Below are positions 19,087 through 29,168 of a DNA stretch of 64,000 nucleotides, piece by piece (the first letter of the stretch is position 1; every line of letters begins with the position of its first letter). The stretch spans positions 3,438,930 through 3,502,929 of the forward strand of contig CM065325.1 of NCBI GenBank assembly GCA_033032175.1, read 5' to 3'. The notes below the pieces were generated by a model, which worked only from the letters and a program-made list of their open reading frames with translations, was not told the DNA's origin and made no database searches. The DNA is from Saturnia japonica. Lineage: Eukaryota; Arthropoda; Insecta; Lepidoptera; Saturniidae. The position numbers and the translations under genes were made by a program.

Positions 19087-21138
19087 TTATTTTTCTTTTT
19101 TCTTTACTTTTTTGTAATAAACATTGTTTTTTGTTATTAACTTCTCTTTCTTACACTGTATGTTTTCATTTTTATCTTGATCTTTTAAGATATCTTCTAG
19201 TTTTATTACGTTAACTACTTTTAATTGTTCGTCCAGGTTTTCATTTGGTTCTAAAACTGGGTTCCTGCTTAGGCAATCAGCTTCAATGTTGTACCTTCCT
19301 GGAGAATACTTAATTTGGAAATCATATTGTGATAGGTAGTATGTTATATCTCCTAATTCTTCATCCGTTCTTGACTTTATATTCATATTCTCCAATGGCT
19401 TGTGATCTGAGAAGACAATGAATTTCTTACCTATCAACAGATGCTGCCAATACTTTACACATTCTTTAATTGCTAGGCATTCTAGATATACAGCTTTCTT
19501 CCTTTTTTGAACTTCATTCAATTTTTTTGAAAAGTATGCTACCGGTTTCTCTTCATTGTTTTCTTGTGGCTGTTTTAGGACTGCGCCTACTCCTAGTATA
19601 CTAGCATCTGTGTATATGTGAATAGGCAAATTAGGATCAAAAATTGTCAATATTGGTTGAGAACATAATATTTGTTTCATTTCATCAAATGACTCTTGGC
19701 AAGCCTTAGTCCAGTTAAAGGTTTGTCCTTTTCTCAATAGGTAATGCAATGGTTCCAATTTTATTGCTATTATTGGCACATATTTATGATAAAAGTTTAT
19801 TTTTCCCAAAAACTGTCTCACATTTTTTTGTGTTTTTGGAGTAGGAAAGTTTTTTATTGATATCAAGTTATCTTTCAGAGGTTTAACTGAATTATTCTGT
19901 ATTATGTGACCCAGGTATTTAACTGAGTCAGCTGCAAACGTGCATTTTGAAAATTTTAGTCTTAAACCTTCACTTTTAATTGCTTGAAATAGCTGTTTTA
20001 GATGTCTGACATGATCTGAGAACGATTTTGAGAATAATAAGATATCGTCGATGAAATTCACTGTGAACTCTCCGAGCTTATGTTTCTGTATTATATTATA
20101 CATTATTCTCTGAAATATTTCTGGTGACGTTTTTAAGCCGAATGGTAAGCAAGTCCATTGAAAGTGACCCTCTTGTGTGATGAATGCAGTTTTCTGTCTA
20201 TCTGTGACACGCAGAGGTATTGACCAAAATGCTGAATTCAGGTCTAATGTCGAGAAAAACTTGCAATCTCTTGTTTTTACTATTAGGTCCTCTATAAGTG
20301 GGAATGGCTGTGATTGAGGGACAACAATTTTATTTAGGTCTCGAAAATCTATGCACAATCTTGATTTTTTATTTTCATCTCTTTTATAAGCTAGTGTAAC
20401 TGGAGCTGCAAATGGACTATATGATTCTTCTATTATATTTTTTGCCAATAATTTTGCAATCTGGTTTACAATCTCCTTTTTATCTTCAATTGTGCAACGA
20501 TATGGCCTTTTACTGCAATATTTTTCTACTAATAGGTCAATGTGTGCTTCATAATCCGTTACCGTCCCGATGTCATATTTGTCCTTTGCAAATACAGATT
20601 TATTGATCGATATTAAGTCATCAATCACTGCCTGTTTTTGATAGTCTAGATGATTTATCAAAATTTTGAAGTTTTCTGCATTGAAGTTTTCATTGAAGTT
20701 TATTAAATTATCAGATTTTATTTCCTTAGAAATATCAATAACTGATTTATTTGTTTCCTTAGAAACTATTTCACTTCTTTGAACAGGAATTTTCTGATTG
20801 ATTTCTAAGTTTTCATTTTGAATTAAGTAAAACTTTTTTATACAATCTAGTCCAATTAAAAAATCGTAATCAAAATTTTCCTTGTCTATTACAAAGACAT
20901 CCATTTTTTTCTCAATATTAAAAATAGTTATATCGAGTGTTATTATGCCATTTGCCTTTTTAACGCCATTAATCGTTTTTAAGTTAGTATCGTTAGAATA
21001 ACTCAATTCCTTATTGTTTATTTTCAACAACCTTGAATTTATCAATGACACATTAGAGCCTGAGTCATAGATTCCAAATATTTCAACATGTTTATTCAAT
21101 ACTAATTTTACTTTAATTAATGGCGGAACTATTAGTTT
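19087..21138 (-). CDS. LTR element pol: protease, reverse transcriptase, RNase H
   Basis: The frame opens at the gag stop and first meets the protease (GIYDSGSNVSLIN, the DSG active site). Reverse transcriptase follows with SPFAAPVTLAYKRD, LCIDFRDLNKI, LPFGLKTSPEIFQR and VNFIDDILLFS (catalytic DD). RNase H comes next, with D in IHIYTDASILGVGAVL, E in AVYLECLAIKECV and D in FSDHKPLENM. There is no start codon at its head, so it must be made by frameshift from gag (signal at 21135-21141). About 680 codons are open without interruption. It stops in an A-rich stretch at 19087, where an indel separates it from the integrase. Confidence 0.92.
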   Translation of the reverse strand, partial: KLIVPPLIKVKLVLNKHVEIFGIYDSGSNVSLINSRLLKINNKELSYSNDTNLKTINGVKKANGIITLDITIFNIEKKMDVFVIDKENFDYDFLIGLDCIKKFYLIQNENLEINQKIPVQRSEIVSKETNKSVIDISKEIKSDNLINFNENFNAENFKILINHLDYQKQAVIDDLISINKSVFAKDKYDIGTVTDYEAHIDLLVEKYCSKRPYRCTIEDKKEIVNQIAKLLAKNIIEESYSPFAAPVTLAYKRDENKKSRLCIDFRDLNKIVVPQSQPFPLIEDLIVKTRDCKFFSTLDLNSAFWSIPLRVTDRQKTAFITQEGHFQWTCLPFGLKTSPEIFQRIMYNIIQKHKLGEFTVNFIDDILLFSKSFSDHVRHLKQLFQAIKSEGLRLKFSKCTFAADSVKYLGHIIQNNSVKPLKDNLISIKNFPTPKTQKNVRQFLGKINFYHKYVPIIAIKLEPLHYLLRKGQTFNWTKACQESFDEMKQILCSQPILTIFDPNLPIHIYTDASILGVGAVLKQPQENNEEKPVAYFSKKLNEVQKRKKAVYLECLAIKECVKYWQHLLIGKKFIVFSDHKPLENMNIKSRTDEELGDITYYLSQYDFQIKYSPGRYNIEADCLSRNPVLEPNENLDEQLKVVNVIKLEDILKDQDKNENIQCKKEKLITKNNVYYKKVKKKEK

Positions 21139-22243
21139 TTTTGGTTTTCACATTGCAGTTCGCATTCCAATTCTGAATTGTTGACGAGTTTAATTTGTTT
21201 CTTATCTTTTTCACTATTTATTTTTGTTTTAAACCAACACAAATCTTCTGAATGATAACGCACACCTTTCTTTAACCTTTCACAAATGTTACATTTTTCT
21301 GTTATCATCTTAGTATCATCTTTTTTTTTATAAACTACTTCTTTGTAACTAAATGTTCTAACTTGCCAAGTTCGTTAAATAAGTCTTTTGTTTGTACAAC
21401 TTCCTCTTTGTTGATCCTATCCGTTATAAAATCTGGTAAGCCGGCAGCAATTATATCAATTAGAGTACCTTGATCAAATGTTCTTCTTACTTCAAGTAAA
21501 AGTTTTTCTTTTCTAATAGCATATTCTAATAAAGATCCTGTTTGATACTTGAAAGATAGAGCATACTTGCTAGTAGCCCAACCGTTATTAGCATAGGTTT
21601 GCAAAAAGTTTGATTTCCATTCTGACCACTCTGATTTTAAACCATGCTTAATTATCATGGAAGAATACCAATCATTAGATGATTTTTCTAGAAATAATCT
21701 GAAGATTTCTATTTTTTCTTCGTCTTTTATTATATCAAACCTTGCACATTCTTTTTCAAATACTTCCATCCAGTGATATGCACTCAAATTTTTTCCATTA
21801 AATTTTTCAATAACAAACCTGTCGGCTAACTTTTTTATACTTTGTTTTTCTTTGTTTTGTTGACTTTCAATTAACTTTTCTAAAATTTTCACTATGGGAT
21901 CTTCTGATTCTTTTTTATTGACAATAGCCAATTGTTCTTGGGTGATTTCCTCAAGGAATTGGTCTTCAAAAATCATGTTTTCATCCTCATCAAGGTATGT
22001 TTGTAATATACCCTCTGTCACTTTTATCCATACTCTTCTAGTTTGATGTCTTTTTTTCAATGTGTTTTTTACTGTTACGAAAACTTTAGAGGCTTGGACA
22101 TGTTTGTGAAGTGATACTGCTTGAAAGTTCTCAGGAATCAGGAAAACTTTGTTATCTTGTGTGACAATTGAGGTTATGGCAATATAGTTTGACTTTCCGT
22201 CTATTGTTGGTTTTGATTGAAACGTAAATTTCAACTTTTCCAT
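21132..22243 (-). pseudogene. LTR element gag, one frameshift
   Basis: Gag packages the element RNA. I place its start at the ATG at 22243, the first ATG outside the 5' LTR (MEKLKFTFQSK). The middle has a retrotransposon-gag region (AYHWMEVFEKECARF, LEKSSNDWYSSMI). The frame ends early at 21335, but one base shift near 21340 leads into a frame with a zinc-knuckle-like CNICERLKKGVRYHSEDLCW (C-x2-C-x9-H-x4-C). That frame ends at TAA 21132-21134, beside the frameshift heptamer. Intact it would be about 370 residues. Confidence 0.8.
21135..21141 (-). promoter_or_regulatory. Candidate -1 ribosomal frameshift heptamer A AAA AAC
   Basis: In the gag frame the last codons read CAA AAA AAC TAA. The heptamer A AAA AAC fits the X XXY YYZ slippery pattern and is followed at once by the gag stop. 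A one-base backward shift here enters the pol frame exactly (CTA ATA GTT). I did not establish a downstream stem or pseudoknot. Confidence 0.75.
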
Positions 22244-22270
22244 TTTTCTTTTTGACAATAAATGTCGTTT

Positions 22271-22658
22271 TATAAAGTATTTTCTTGTGATTTGGGCGAC
22301 ACAGTTATTCAAAACACAATTGAGTTTCTCTGTAATAAAAGTTTTATTGTATTAATTTTACATATTCTGACCCACTTATAAATAAAACAGTTTAGTAACA
22401 AAATCTTACCTGTAATAAAAGAAACGACATTTAATGTTATTAATGACAATGTCAATTCCTAAATCACAACTGGGAAACAAAATTAATTATTTTTTATAAA
22501 TTTTCAATTGACAGCTAGCTAGTTAGATACGTCATAGATTGTCATCATTCGACCACAGATTACAGAGCGACTAGTATTAGTCTATGTCGCGGTCTAACAC
22601 GATGACGCTTGATGCGTGGAAATCTTAAAATTAAAGAAAATAACATTTTTCTTTACAT
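22271..22658 (-). repeat. LTR (5' LTR of the minus-strand element)
   Basis: Same 388 bp as 17613-18000 with three substitutions. The primer-binding site should start at about 22270 going down; the sequence there (AAACGACATTTATTGTC in element orientation) did not match a tRNA end I could name. Confidence 0.92.
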
Positions 22659-24125
22659 GTATATTGGGCAAGCCAATTAACAAAGCTGAAAACTGAGAGC
22701 GGTAGAATTTTGTCATCCAAACCTGAGCTCTTGAGAGAGGTTGAGAAGTTCTATGGACAGTTATACATATCAACGCAAAAACCAGTTACAAACCTGGCTA
22801 AAGACTCAAGAGCTAGATAGATCCGACACTATACAGAAGACAATCCGAACATCAGCTTGCACTGGATTAGTATAGCTTTCATACAGCTTAAAAACAACAT
22901 AGTTCCCGGAGATGACGAAATTACAGCCGAACTATTGAAGGCGCGTAATAAAACAGTACTTAGATCCCTTCAGATCTTATTCAATTTCGTGATCCACGAA
23001 AGTAAAACGCCGCAGGCATGGCACAAAGTTTAGGTACATCTCACTTTTGAACCATATTCATAAGCGGTTTTCAGAAGTTATTACAAACCATCTCGCGCAA
23101 CTACAACGACTTCCAGTCTCCCAAAAAACTCTCCGGTTTCAGAAAGGGCTTCAGTGCTGTAGATCACATACACGCGTTACGGCAGGTTGTACAGAAGCTT
23201 CTTTGTTTAGCGTTTGTGGACTATGAGAAAGCCGTCGATTCGATTGAGATGTGGGCTGTACTGCAGATTCTCCAACGGTGTTAAGTTGGCTACCGGGACA
23301 ACGAAGTGTTGAAATCTTTGTATGAAAACGCCACTATGTCAGTTCGACTCCGGAATCAGATTTCGAAACCTATACTGTTAGAGCGGGGAGCAGACAAGGA
23401 GACGGTATCTCTCCTAAGCTGTTCACCGATGCACTCGAAGATGTTTTCAAGGTTCTGAACTGGGAAGGACTAGGCATCAATATAAATGGCGAATATATTA
23501 CCCACCTTCGCTTTGCCGACAATATAATAGTCTCAACTGAGGCCATGGAGAACCTCCGTGCAATGCTCAATAACCTCAGTAAAACCTATGAGCGAGTTGG
23601 TTTTAGAATGAACATGGACAAGACGTGTATCATGTCGAACGTCTATGTAGCGCCAACTCCCGTAAAGATCAGAGACTCAGCGCTTTAAGTTACTGATGAT
23701 TATGTTTACCTGCCATAAACTATCCGATTAGGTAGCTCCAATTTCGAGAAAGAGGACAATCGTCGATTTCAACTGGGTGAGCAACAATTGGGAAGCTACG
23801 TATAATATCTTTTCGTCCAAGATCCCCGCAGTGTTTCAAGACAAAAGCCTTTGAATAGTGTGCGTTAACAGTAACTACATGTAATAACTGAGACGTGGTC
23901 GCTAACCACACATAAGATAGCTCAAGATCACTCAAAAGACAATGGAGAGGCCTAAGCTCGGAGCTTCTCTGCATGATCGAATCATAAATGTGGTGACCCG
24001 CAGAAGAGCCATAGTGACCGACATAGCCCTGAGAATAGCTAAACTTAAAAGGCAGTGGGCGGACCACGTAGCTCGTAGAACGTATAGTCGATGGGGCCAA
24101 AGATTCTCGAGTGGCAGCCGTTGAC
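22659..24125 (+). mobile_element. Old RTE-type LINE, right part
   Basis: Continues the RTE copy interrupted by the LTR element. It holds sequence equal to the RT and C-terminal regions of the 29.2-32.4 kb copy (for example GGCATCAATATAAATGGCGA at 23470 against GGCATCAATGTCAATGGCGA at 31530; CTTCGCTTTGCCGACAATAT is the FADD box, here FADN). It breaks off near 24121 before the family's 3' end. Stops and indels are frequent, so it is long dead. Confidence 0.8.
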
Positions 24126-25660
24126 ACAGCGGTAATATTGCTGTTAATTATCAGAGTGAAATTGTAATCAAAACAAAAAAAATTTCAATCTTGCAAAACA
24201 AACTTACAAACCCAAGATAACTATTGTTGGTTTTATGATTTCAGAAATCTCCAATCAGCACAGCATTGTGCTTTGAAAACTCTCCAAGTGTACAACGACT
24301 AATAGCAGCAATATCTTTAATTTTAGTTTAACGTCTCTAATTGAAAAATATCCCATAATCCTACTTATTACTAAATTTTCTACTTTAATAGTAATATAAG
24401 TATTTTAAATCCTTGGCGTTTTAATTCTTTTTTCAGCTACGAAATCTCACGTCTGATAATGACTCAATTAATATTAATTTTGATTAATAAACACGAAACA
24501 CACTAATTAAAAGACCTATTCAGTAAAAAAATAGTATCTTCGTCATACTTTTAAGTAGAATATTATAGTATAGTATAGTTACAAGAATCATTTCAAATAC
24601 AAAAAGATCTATTTATATTTTGAGATTTTGAGAATTTTTATTACGGATTTATATTATGAAATTAATATTAAAAAGATTCAATTAATTTATTATAAGTGTT
24701 GATGTGGATTTAATGTTACTCCTACGTAACATAATTATTATGACAATTTTCATTTACGTTTCAATTTAAAACATTCATATTAATAAAAAAAATTCTTGTT
24801 TATTTTTTCTGCCCTAAATGACACATTTTCTACTTTGATAAAAAAAAATTATAGAACGGACTATACTGTTAGCCTTAGAGGCCCTGAAGCCGCTGCGGCT
24901 TTTACAGCTTCACCGAACATGCTACTTTGATATACCATAACGTGCTATTTATAAGGAGAAAACAGACCTAAGCTGGAAAAAGGTAAAAACTACGTAATGT
25001 TATAAAAACAAAAAAGACGTAACTCTTAAACTTTCGCATTTAAGACATTTTTTTCAGCCGAACAAAGACACAACTCCTAATTCGTCAAATTTATATCATT
25101 ATTTTCGGACCAAAAATGACTGGCAAAATAAAATTTGTTTTATTCTATATTATTCTGTTTAATAATTGTAATTTTCTATGGCACAATAATAGCTGAATGA
25201 CCTTTGTACAATTTGCAGCACAAACAGTCACTAAAGTAAACAATCATGAAATAATAGACGAAAGATTGCGGAAGTGACAAAATAACAAAACTTGTTTTGC
25301 TATTTCCCAAAAAATTGCTTTTTTGAATTACTTCGTTTTGTAATTTTAAATAAAAACCTAGAAATAAAATAAAACAACGTTACTCTATAATTATGAAACT
25401 TTATTTCTAGTCTGGTACATATTATATTCAGTGGCGGTCTATTCCCATCGATAGTTCGGGCGGCGTAACTAAAGCCGCCAACTAAAATAAAAACAGTGAA
25501 ACCTTCAGCCGGAAGAACTTTTTTTAAAGGAAAACTTGCTTATATATATTGCATTCTTGCGGTCTTTCAGTTCTGATCCGGGGGGCTACTAATATTTTGA
25601 GGAGACTTCTGGAAATTTGGAGCCACCTACGACCAGAAACCGAGGCCGCCCCTTCCTCCA
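24126..25660. other. AT-rich intergenic DNA
   Basis: Apart from the small jockey tail at 24860-24918 I recognise nothing. Part of it (about 25430-25680) is less AT-rich but without an open frame of note. Confidence 0.5.
24860..24918 (-). mobile_element. Short jockey-family 3' tail fragment
   Basis: ACTGTTAGCCTTAGAGGCCC, then GCCGCTGCGGCTTTTACAGC, is the reverse complement of the end of the jockey 3' UTR at about 15485-15535. About 60 bp remain. Confidence 0.75.
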
Positions 25661-25776
25661 TTAATTCACCACTATAGTTTATTTATTTATTATTATGTCA
25701 CTGTACATTGCAAGACGACTAACTTAATAAATATAGATAGAATTATAAAATGTCTGTACGTAACTCCTATAACCAA

Positions 25777-27066
25777 TCAATAAAATGGATCTCCTGATTC
25801 TTCTGATGTCGTAGTGGACTGTGTAGTTATCGTAATCATGGTACTACTTTCTGATGAACTAGTTGTTGGTATGGTTGTGGATGAACTAGTGGTAAGTGGT
25901 GTTGTAGAAAAACTAGTTGTTTGTAGTGTTGTAGTTGAACTAGTTGTTGGTATGGTTGTAGATGAACTCGTTGATTGTAGTGTTGTAGTTAAAATCGTTG
26001 TAGGTATGGTTGTAGATAAACTAGTTGTTTGTAGTGTTGTAGTTGAACTAGTTGTAGGTATGGTTGTAGAAGAACTAGTTGTAAGTAGTGTTGTAGATGA
26101 ACTAATTGTAGGTATGGTTTTAGATGAATTTGTTGTAAGTAGTGTTGTAGATGAACTAGCTGTAGATATCGTTGTGGATAAACTAGTTTTGAGTAGCGTT
26201 GTTAATGAGATCATCGTTGGCTCAGCCGTTGATGAACTAGTTTTAGGTAATATTGCTGTTGAACTATTATTTGGTATGTTAGCTGTTGATAAATTAGTTG
26301 TGGGTAATATTGTTAAACTCTTAGTAAATAAGGTAACTGGACTACTAGTTATAGGTAAACTGTTGGCGGATGAAATATTTGATGCTAAACTAGCTGTGGG
26401 TAAACTGGTAGTTGTTAAGCTAGTTACGGATAAATTTATTACTGATGAAGTAGAATTTTCAAATTTAGTTTCTTCTAAAATTGTTGTATCAGCAGGAATA
26501 ACCGTGGAGAGTTTTAATGTAATGTTAGATTTAGCAGTAAACTTTGATGGAATAGTAGACTGTGAACAATTTTCTGTAGTGAATATTTTTCTAGGTGTTG
26601 TAGAATCAAAATTTATAATTCCAGTTGAATCCTTAGATAATGTTGTTTCTTCAGCATCAATAGAGACAAAATATCGATCTCTAGTTGATTTAGGTATTTT
26701 ATGTACACTATAAGGTGTAATATTGTGTTGTCTTGCCGTATCGTTTCCAGATACTTCTAAGTTTAGTATATATTTTGTAAACTTGCTACTGGAAGTTGGT
26801 TTCGTGTTGCCTTTTAGTTTCTTATTATGTTTAAGAGTATTGCGAGAAGTCTTCGCTTTCATATGGCCGTCAAGATGTTTTTTAGCCAACGTTGGTACAC
26901 GCATTTCCATAACTCGTTTTACAATGCTCAATGGTATCCAGTGACTAGGTAGGTTCGCCTCTATAGGATTACTGACATAGACAACTGTGTCCTTAAATGA
27001 ATCAGGCCATTTTTCACTTTTGATTGGATAACATAAGGCCATTATATAAGTTATAGGCAATATCAT
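25777..27066 (-). CDS. Secreted Ser/Thr-rich mucin-like protein
   Basis: The ATG at 27066 opens a 429-codon frame to TGA 25777-25779. The N-terminus (MILPITYIMALCYPIKSEK) looks like a signal peptide. Residues about 20-200 are basic and mixed. The C-terminal half is almost only Ser, Thr, Ile, Leu and Pro, built of about 9-residue units such as TTSSSTTIP and TTSSTTTLQ (27-bp periodicity). This suggests dense O-glycosylation, as in mucins of peritrophic matrix, saliva or silk; I cannot choose. It has almost no Cys and no C-terminal membrane segment. Upstream, ATTATTTCCTCAG ends at 27072, five bases before the ATG, so a 5' noncoding exon probably exists. AATAAATAAATAAA lies downstream near 25690. 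I do not recognise an orthologue. Confidence 0.7.
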   Translation of the reverse strand: MILPITYIMALCYPIKSEKWPDSFKDTVVYVSNPIEANLPSHWIPLSIVKRVMEMRVPTLAKKHLDGHMKAKTSRNTLKHNKKLKGNTKPTSSSKFTKYILNLEVSGNDTARQHNITPYSVHKIPKSTRDRYFVSIDAEETTLSKDSTGIINFDSTTPRKIFTTENCSQSTIPSKFTAKSNITLKLSTVIPADTTILEETKFENSTSSVINLSVTSLTTTSLPTASLASNISSANSLPITSSPVTLFTKSLTILPTTNLSTANIPNNSSTAILPKTSSSTAEPTMISLTTLLKTSLSTTISTASSSTTLLTTNSSKTIPTISSSTTLLTTSSSTTIPTTSSTTTLQTTSLSTTIPTTILTTTLQSTSSSTTIPTTSSTTTLQTTSFSTTPLTTSSSTTIPTTSSSESSTMITITTQSTTTSEESGDPFY

Positions 27067-27244
27067 AGGCACTGAGGAAATAATATTGTCTTAGAAAGAA
27101 TTCTACATCTCATTCCACTACAGACACATTAAGTACTTTGACAAATGGGAAGAAGAGAGATAATACAGAATAATATTTTATTAGAATGTTTACATAAAAA
27201 ATCTAATTATTGAAAAAGGTATTTTTTATTATTTTTCTTTATAG

Positions 27245-27535
27245 GTTTTAGCGTGGTCACAATCTCATCTGATAATAAGTGACGATATGGTCCAAGATGG
27301 AAACACACTCGGCTTAGTAGGGTATCTGGCTCTAAGTGCAGCAGTCGTAACATATCTTATAGGTGTTTGGCGACTGACTTTTAACGTGGTAGCTAACCAG
27401 CGTCTATTAAAAAAGGCTTACCATGATGCTATGGCTTCATCGCGATGTATTCTCTCACGGAATGCTTAGGCTCTTTGTAGGGATTCGAACTCACGTCAAA
27501 TGACGCCGTGTCTATACATTCCATCATGGCTTAAT
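27245..27535 (-). mobile_element. tRNA-derived SINE
   Basis: On the minus strand a clear B box GAGTTCGAATCCC (plus about 27483-27495) is followed by the body phrase CCGTGAGAGAATACATCGCG. The tail TATCAGATGAGATTGTGACC (plus about 27253-27275) follows. Same family as 6473-6745. Confidence 0.65.
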
Positions 27536-28130
27536 TTAATCATAATAATGAATGAAAAGTTATAATTGTTACTTACTTTCAAGTGAATAATGTTACAAAT
27601 ATCATTTTCATTTGTCATAATTATTATTACTTATTATAATAATAGTTTAAATACCTCATCGGACGCCTGAAGGTACATTTTATGTTACGTTCGTCAAAAA
27701 ATAAGTAAAAAAAAGTTCTTTGTGCGTATGGTGACAAACGAAAACGAATATTCTCAAAGCTGATGATGCATGAAAATTGATTTAATACTTGAATGACTTT
27801 ACGAATAAATGCGATAACAGAGTATATAACACCGCCTTCTACCTGAAGCTTCATTCGATGAAATTGGTTATAGAATTATAATTATTTTTCAATTAATTTT
27901 GTTACCATCTTTTATTATTTTAAACATTATTGCATTTCACAATATTTAAACATTAAATGGACGGCTCAGATCCATTCAAACTGTTTAAATTTCAGGTCAT
28001 CATCTTGCGTCCTCCTCGGTCCTTCATCACACCGCTATGTCCACAAGTTCTCCTATTCCTAGGCTATGTAAGATCCTAAATAGCGATATATATATAATTT
28101 ACATTCACTTTATAAGTCTTCTTCCTCTTT
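27536..28130. other. AT-rich intergenic DNA
   Basis: No element ends or convincing frames. A 75-codon minus-strand frame at 27627-27854 has no recognisable features. Confidence 0.5.
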
Positions 28131-28385
28131 CTTCTATATAAAAATCGATATTTGTTCCCTATGTACTCAAAACGGCTGGAGCGATTTTGATGAAATTTTC
28201 AGACAATCTCCATATTAGCCCAGCGGGTGATCCTGTAAAATTTGGTAGTGATCGGATCAATGTTCTCTATGGACTCCAAAACAGCACGACGCGTCACCGG
28301 GTTTGCAATCATTTTGTTTTCCGGCAGCTGCACTTGAGAACCAAATCAAATAAAAGCCTCAATTATTACGTGAGGTTTCCATAAG
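28131..28385 (+). repeat. Dispersed repeat fragment
   Basis: CTATATAAAAATCGATATTTGTTCC, then GGCTGGAGCGATTTTGATGA and ATGAAATTTTCAGACAAT, resembles dispersed tails of lepidopteran elements ('…CGGCTGAACCGATTTTGATGAAATTT'). Family not determined. Confidence 0.45.
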
Positions 28386-28632
28386 TATTAAAATATTGAG
28401 TTTTAATTATACCCATAACTACGTAAAACAAAATATTGCACAATTTTAAGATTTTAAGTTGCGTAAAATACGATACAAAAATAAAATATAATTGTTTTAA
28501 ATAAATCGGTACGTTTTTTTATACTGTTAATAAAGCTGTAGTTCTTAACAATTAGTTGTTTTTTCAGAGAATTGATAAATTGTTAACAAACATTTAAAAA
28601 ATTTTTTTTTCATGATATTAAATTTATTTTAC

Positions 28633-29090
28633 ACTAGCTGTGCCCGTGGCTTCGCTCACGTGGACAAAATGCCCGCGCGAATCTTGCTCCCCCGCTCCCG
28701 AATATTTTAAAGACAAAAATGCTTATTGTGGGTTTTCTTAGAAGATATACACCCGGTGACTTTTTCGTAAGTCTTTTTAATGCCTACAATTATGTAGTAC
28801 ATGAATTTGCTATATCCCTTATGGTTTACTCAACGTAAGCCATTTAAGCACCCGAATTGATTCACCGTGACCAGTTTTTCCCTTTTCCCAGTTGAACCCT
28901 AATTCTATTTCTAAAACAAACGTAGCCTAAGTTACTCCCTATAACATCAGCTATCTATCAGTGAAAGTCCCGTCAAAAACGGTCCTGCCGTTTCGGAGAT
29001 TACCCGGAACAAACAGACAGATGGGCGAAAATTTTAAAAATTGGTTGCATTTAGTAAAAAGCTGTTATTTTGACATTACAAACAGACAAT
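28633..29090 (+). repeat. LINE 3'-tail copy (CTAGCTGTGCCC type)
   Basis: Starts ACTAGCTGTGCCCGTGGCTT and continues to GCATTTAGTAAAAAGCTGTT and TTTTGACATTACA. The second half recurs at 60725-60975 with the same order of phrases (GTAAGCCATTTA, GCCTAAGTTACTC, AAAAGCTGTTATTTTGAC). No coding part remains. Confidence 0.7.
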
Positions 29091-29168
29091 TCAATTATAA
29101 ATTAATTGTATAGATTAACAATATTATATGAAAATCTATTGAGAGAATAAATAAAACTATGTAAAATC

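Larger units (their letters stand above)
17613..22658 (-). mobile_element. Ty3/gypsy-type LTR retrotransposon
   Basis: Two direct repeats of 388 bp (17613-18000 and 22271-22658) enclose gag, protease-RT-RNase H and integrase, all on the minus strand. The order PR-RT-RH-IN is that of Ty3/gypsy. The LTRs differ at only three positions, so insertion was recent. It landed inside an old RTE copy: the right flank TATATTGGGCAAGCC resumes the RTE sequence of about 30650. I found no exact target duplication, only TATA-like flanks. No env gene is present. The coding part has several indels and a stop, mostly at A-runs. Confidence 0.92.

Noticed and set aside
17605..22666. A TATA target duplication for the LTR element
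   Set aside because: Both flanks contain TATA, but the LTR ends do not align so that the four bases are excluded on both sides; not claimed.
25814..26713. 299-codon plus-strand frame rich in Val, Leu and Asp
   Set aside because: It is the antisense reading of the Ser/Thr repeat of the mucin-like gene, whose codons lack stops on the opposite strand.
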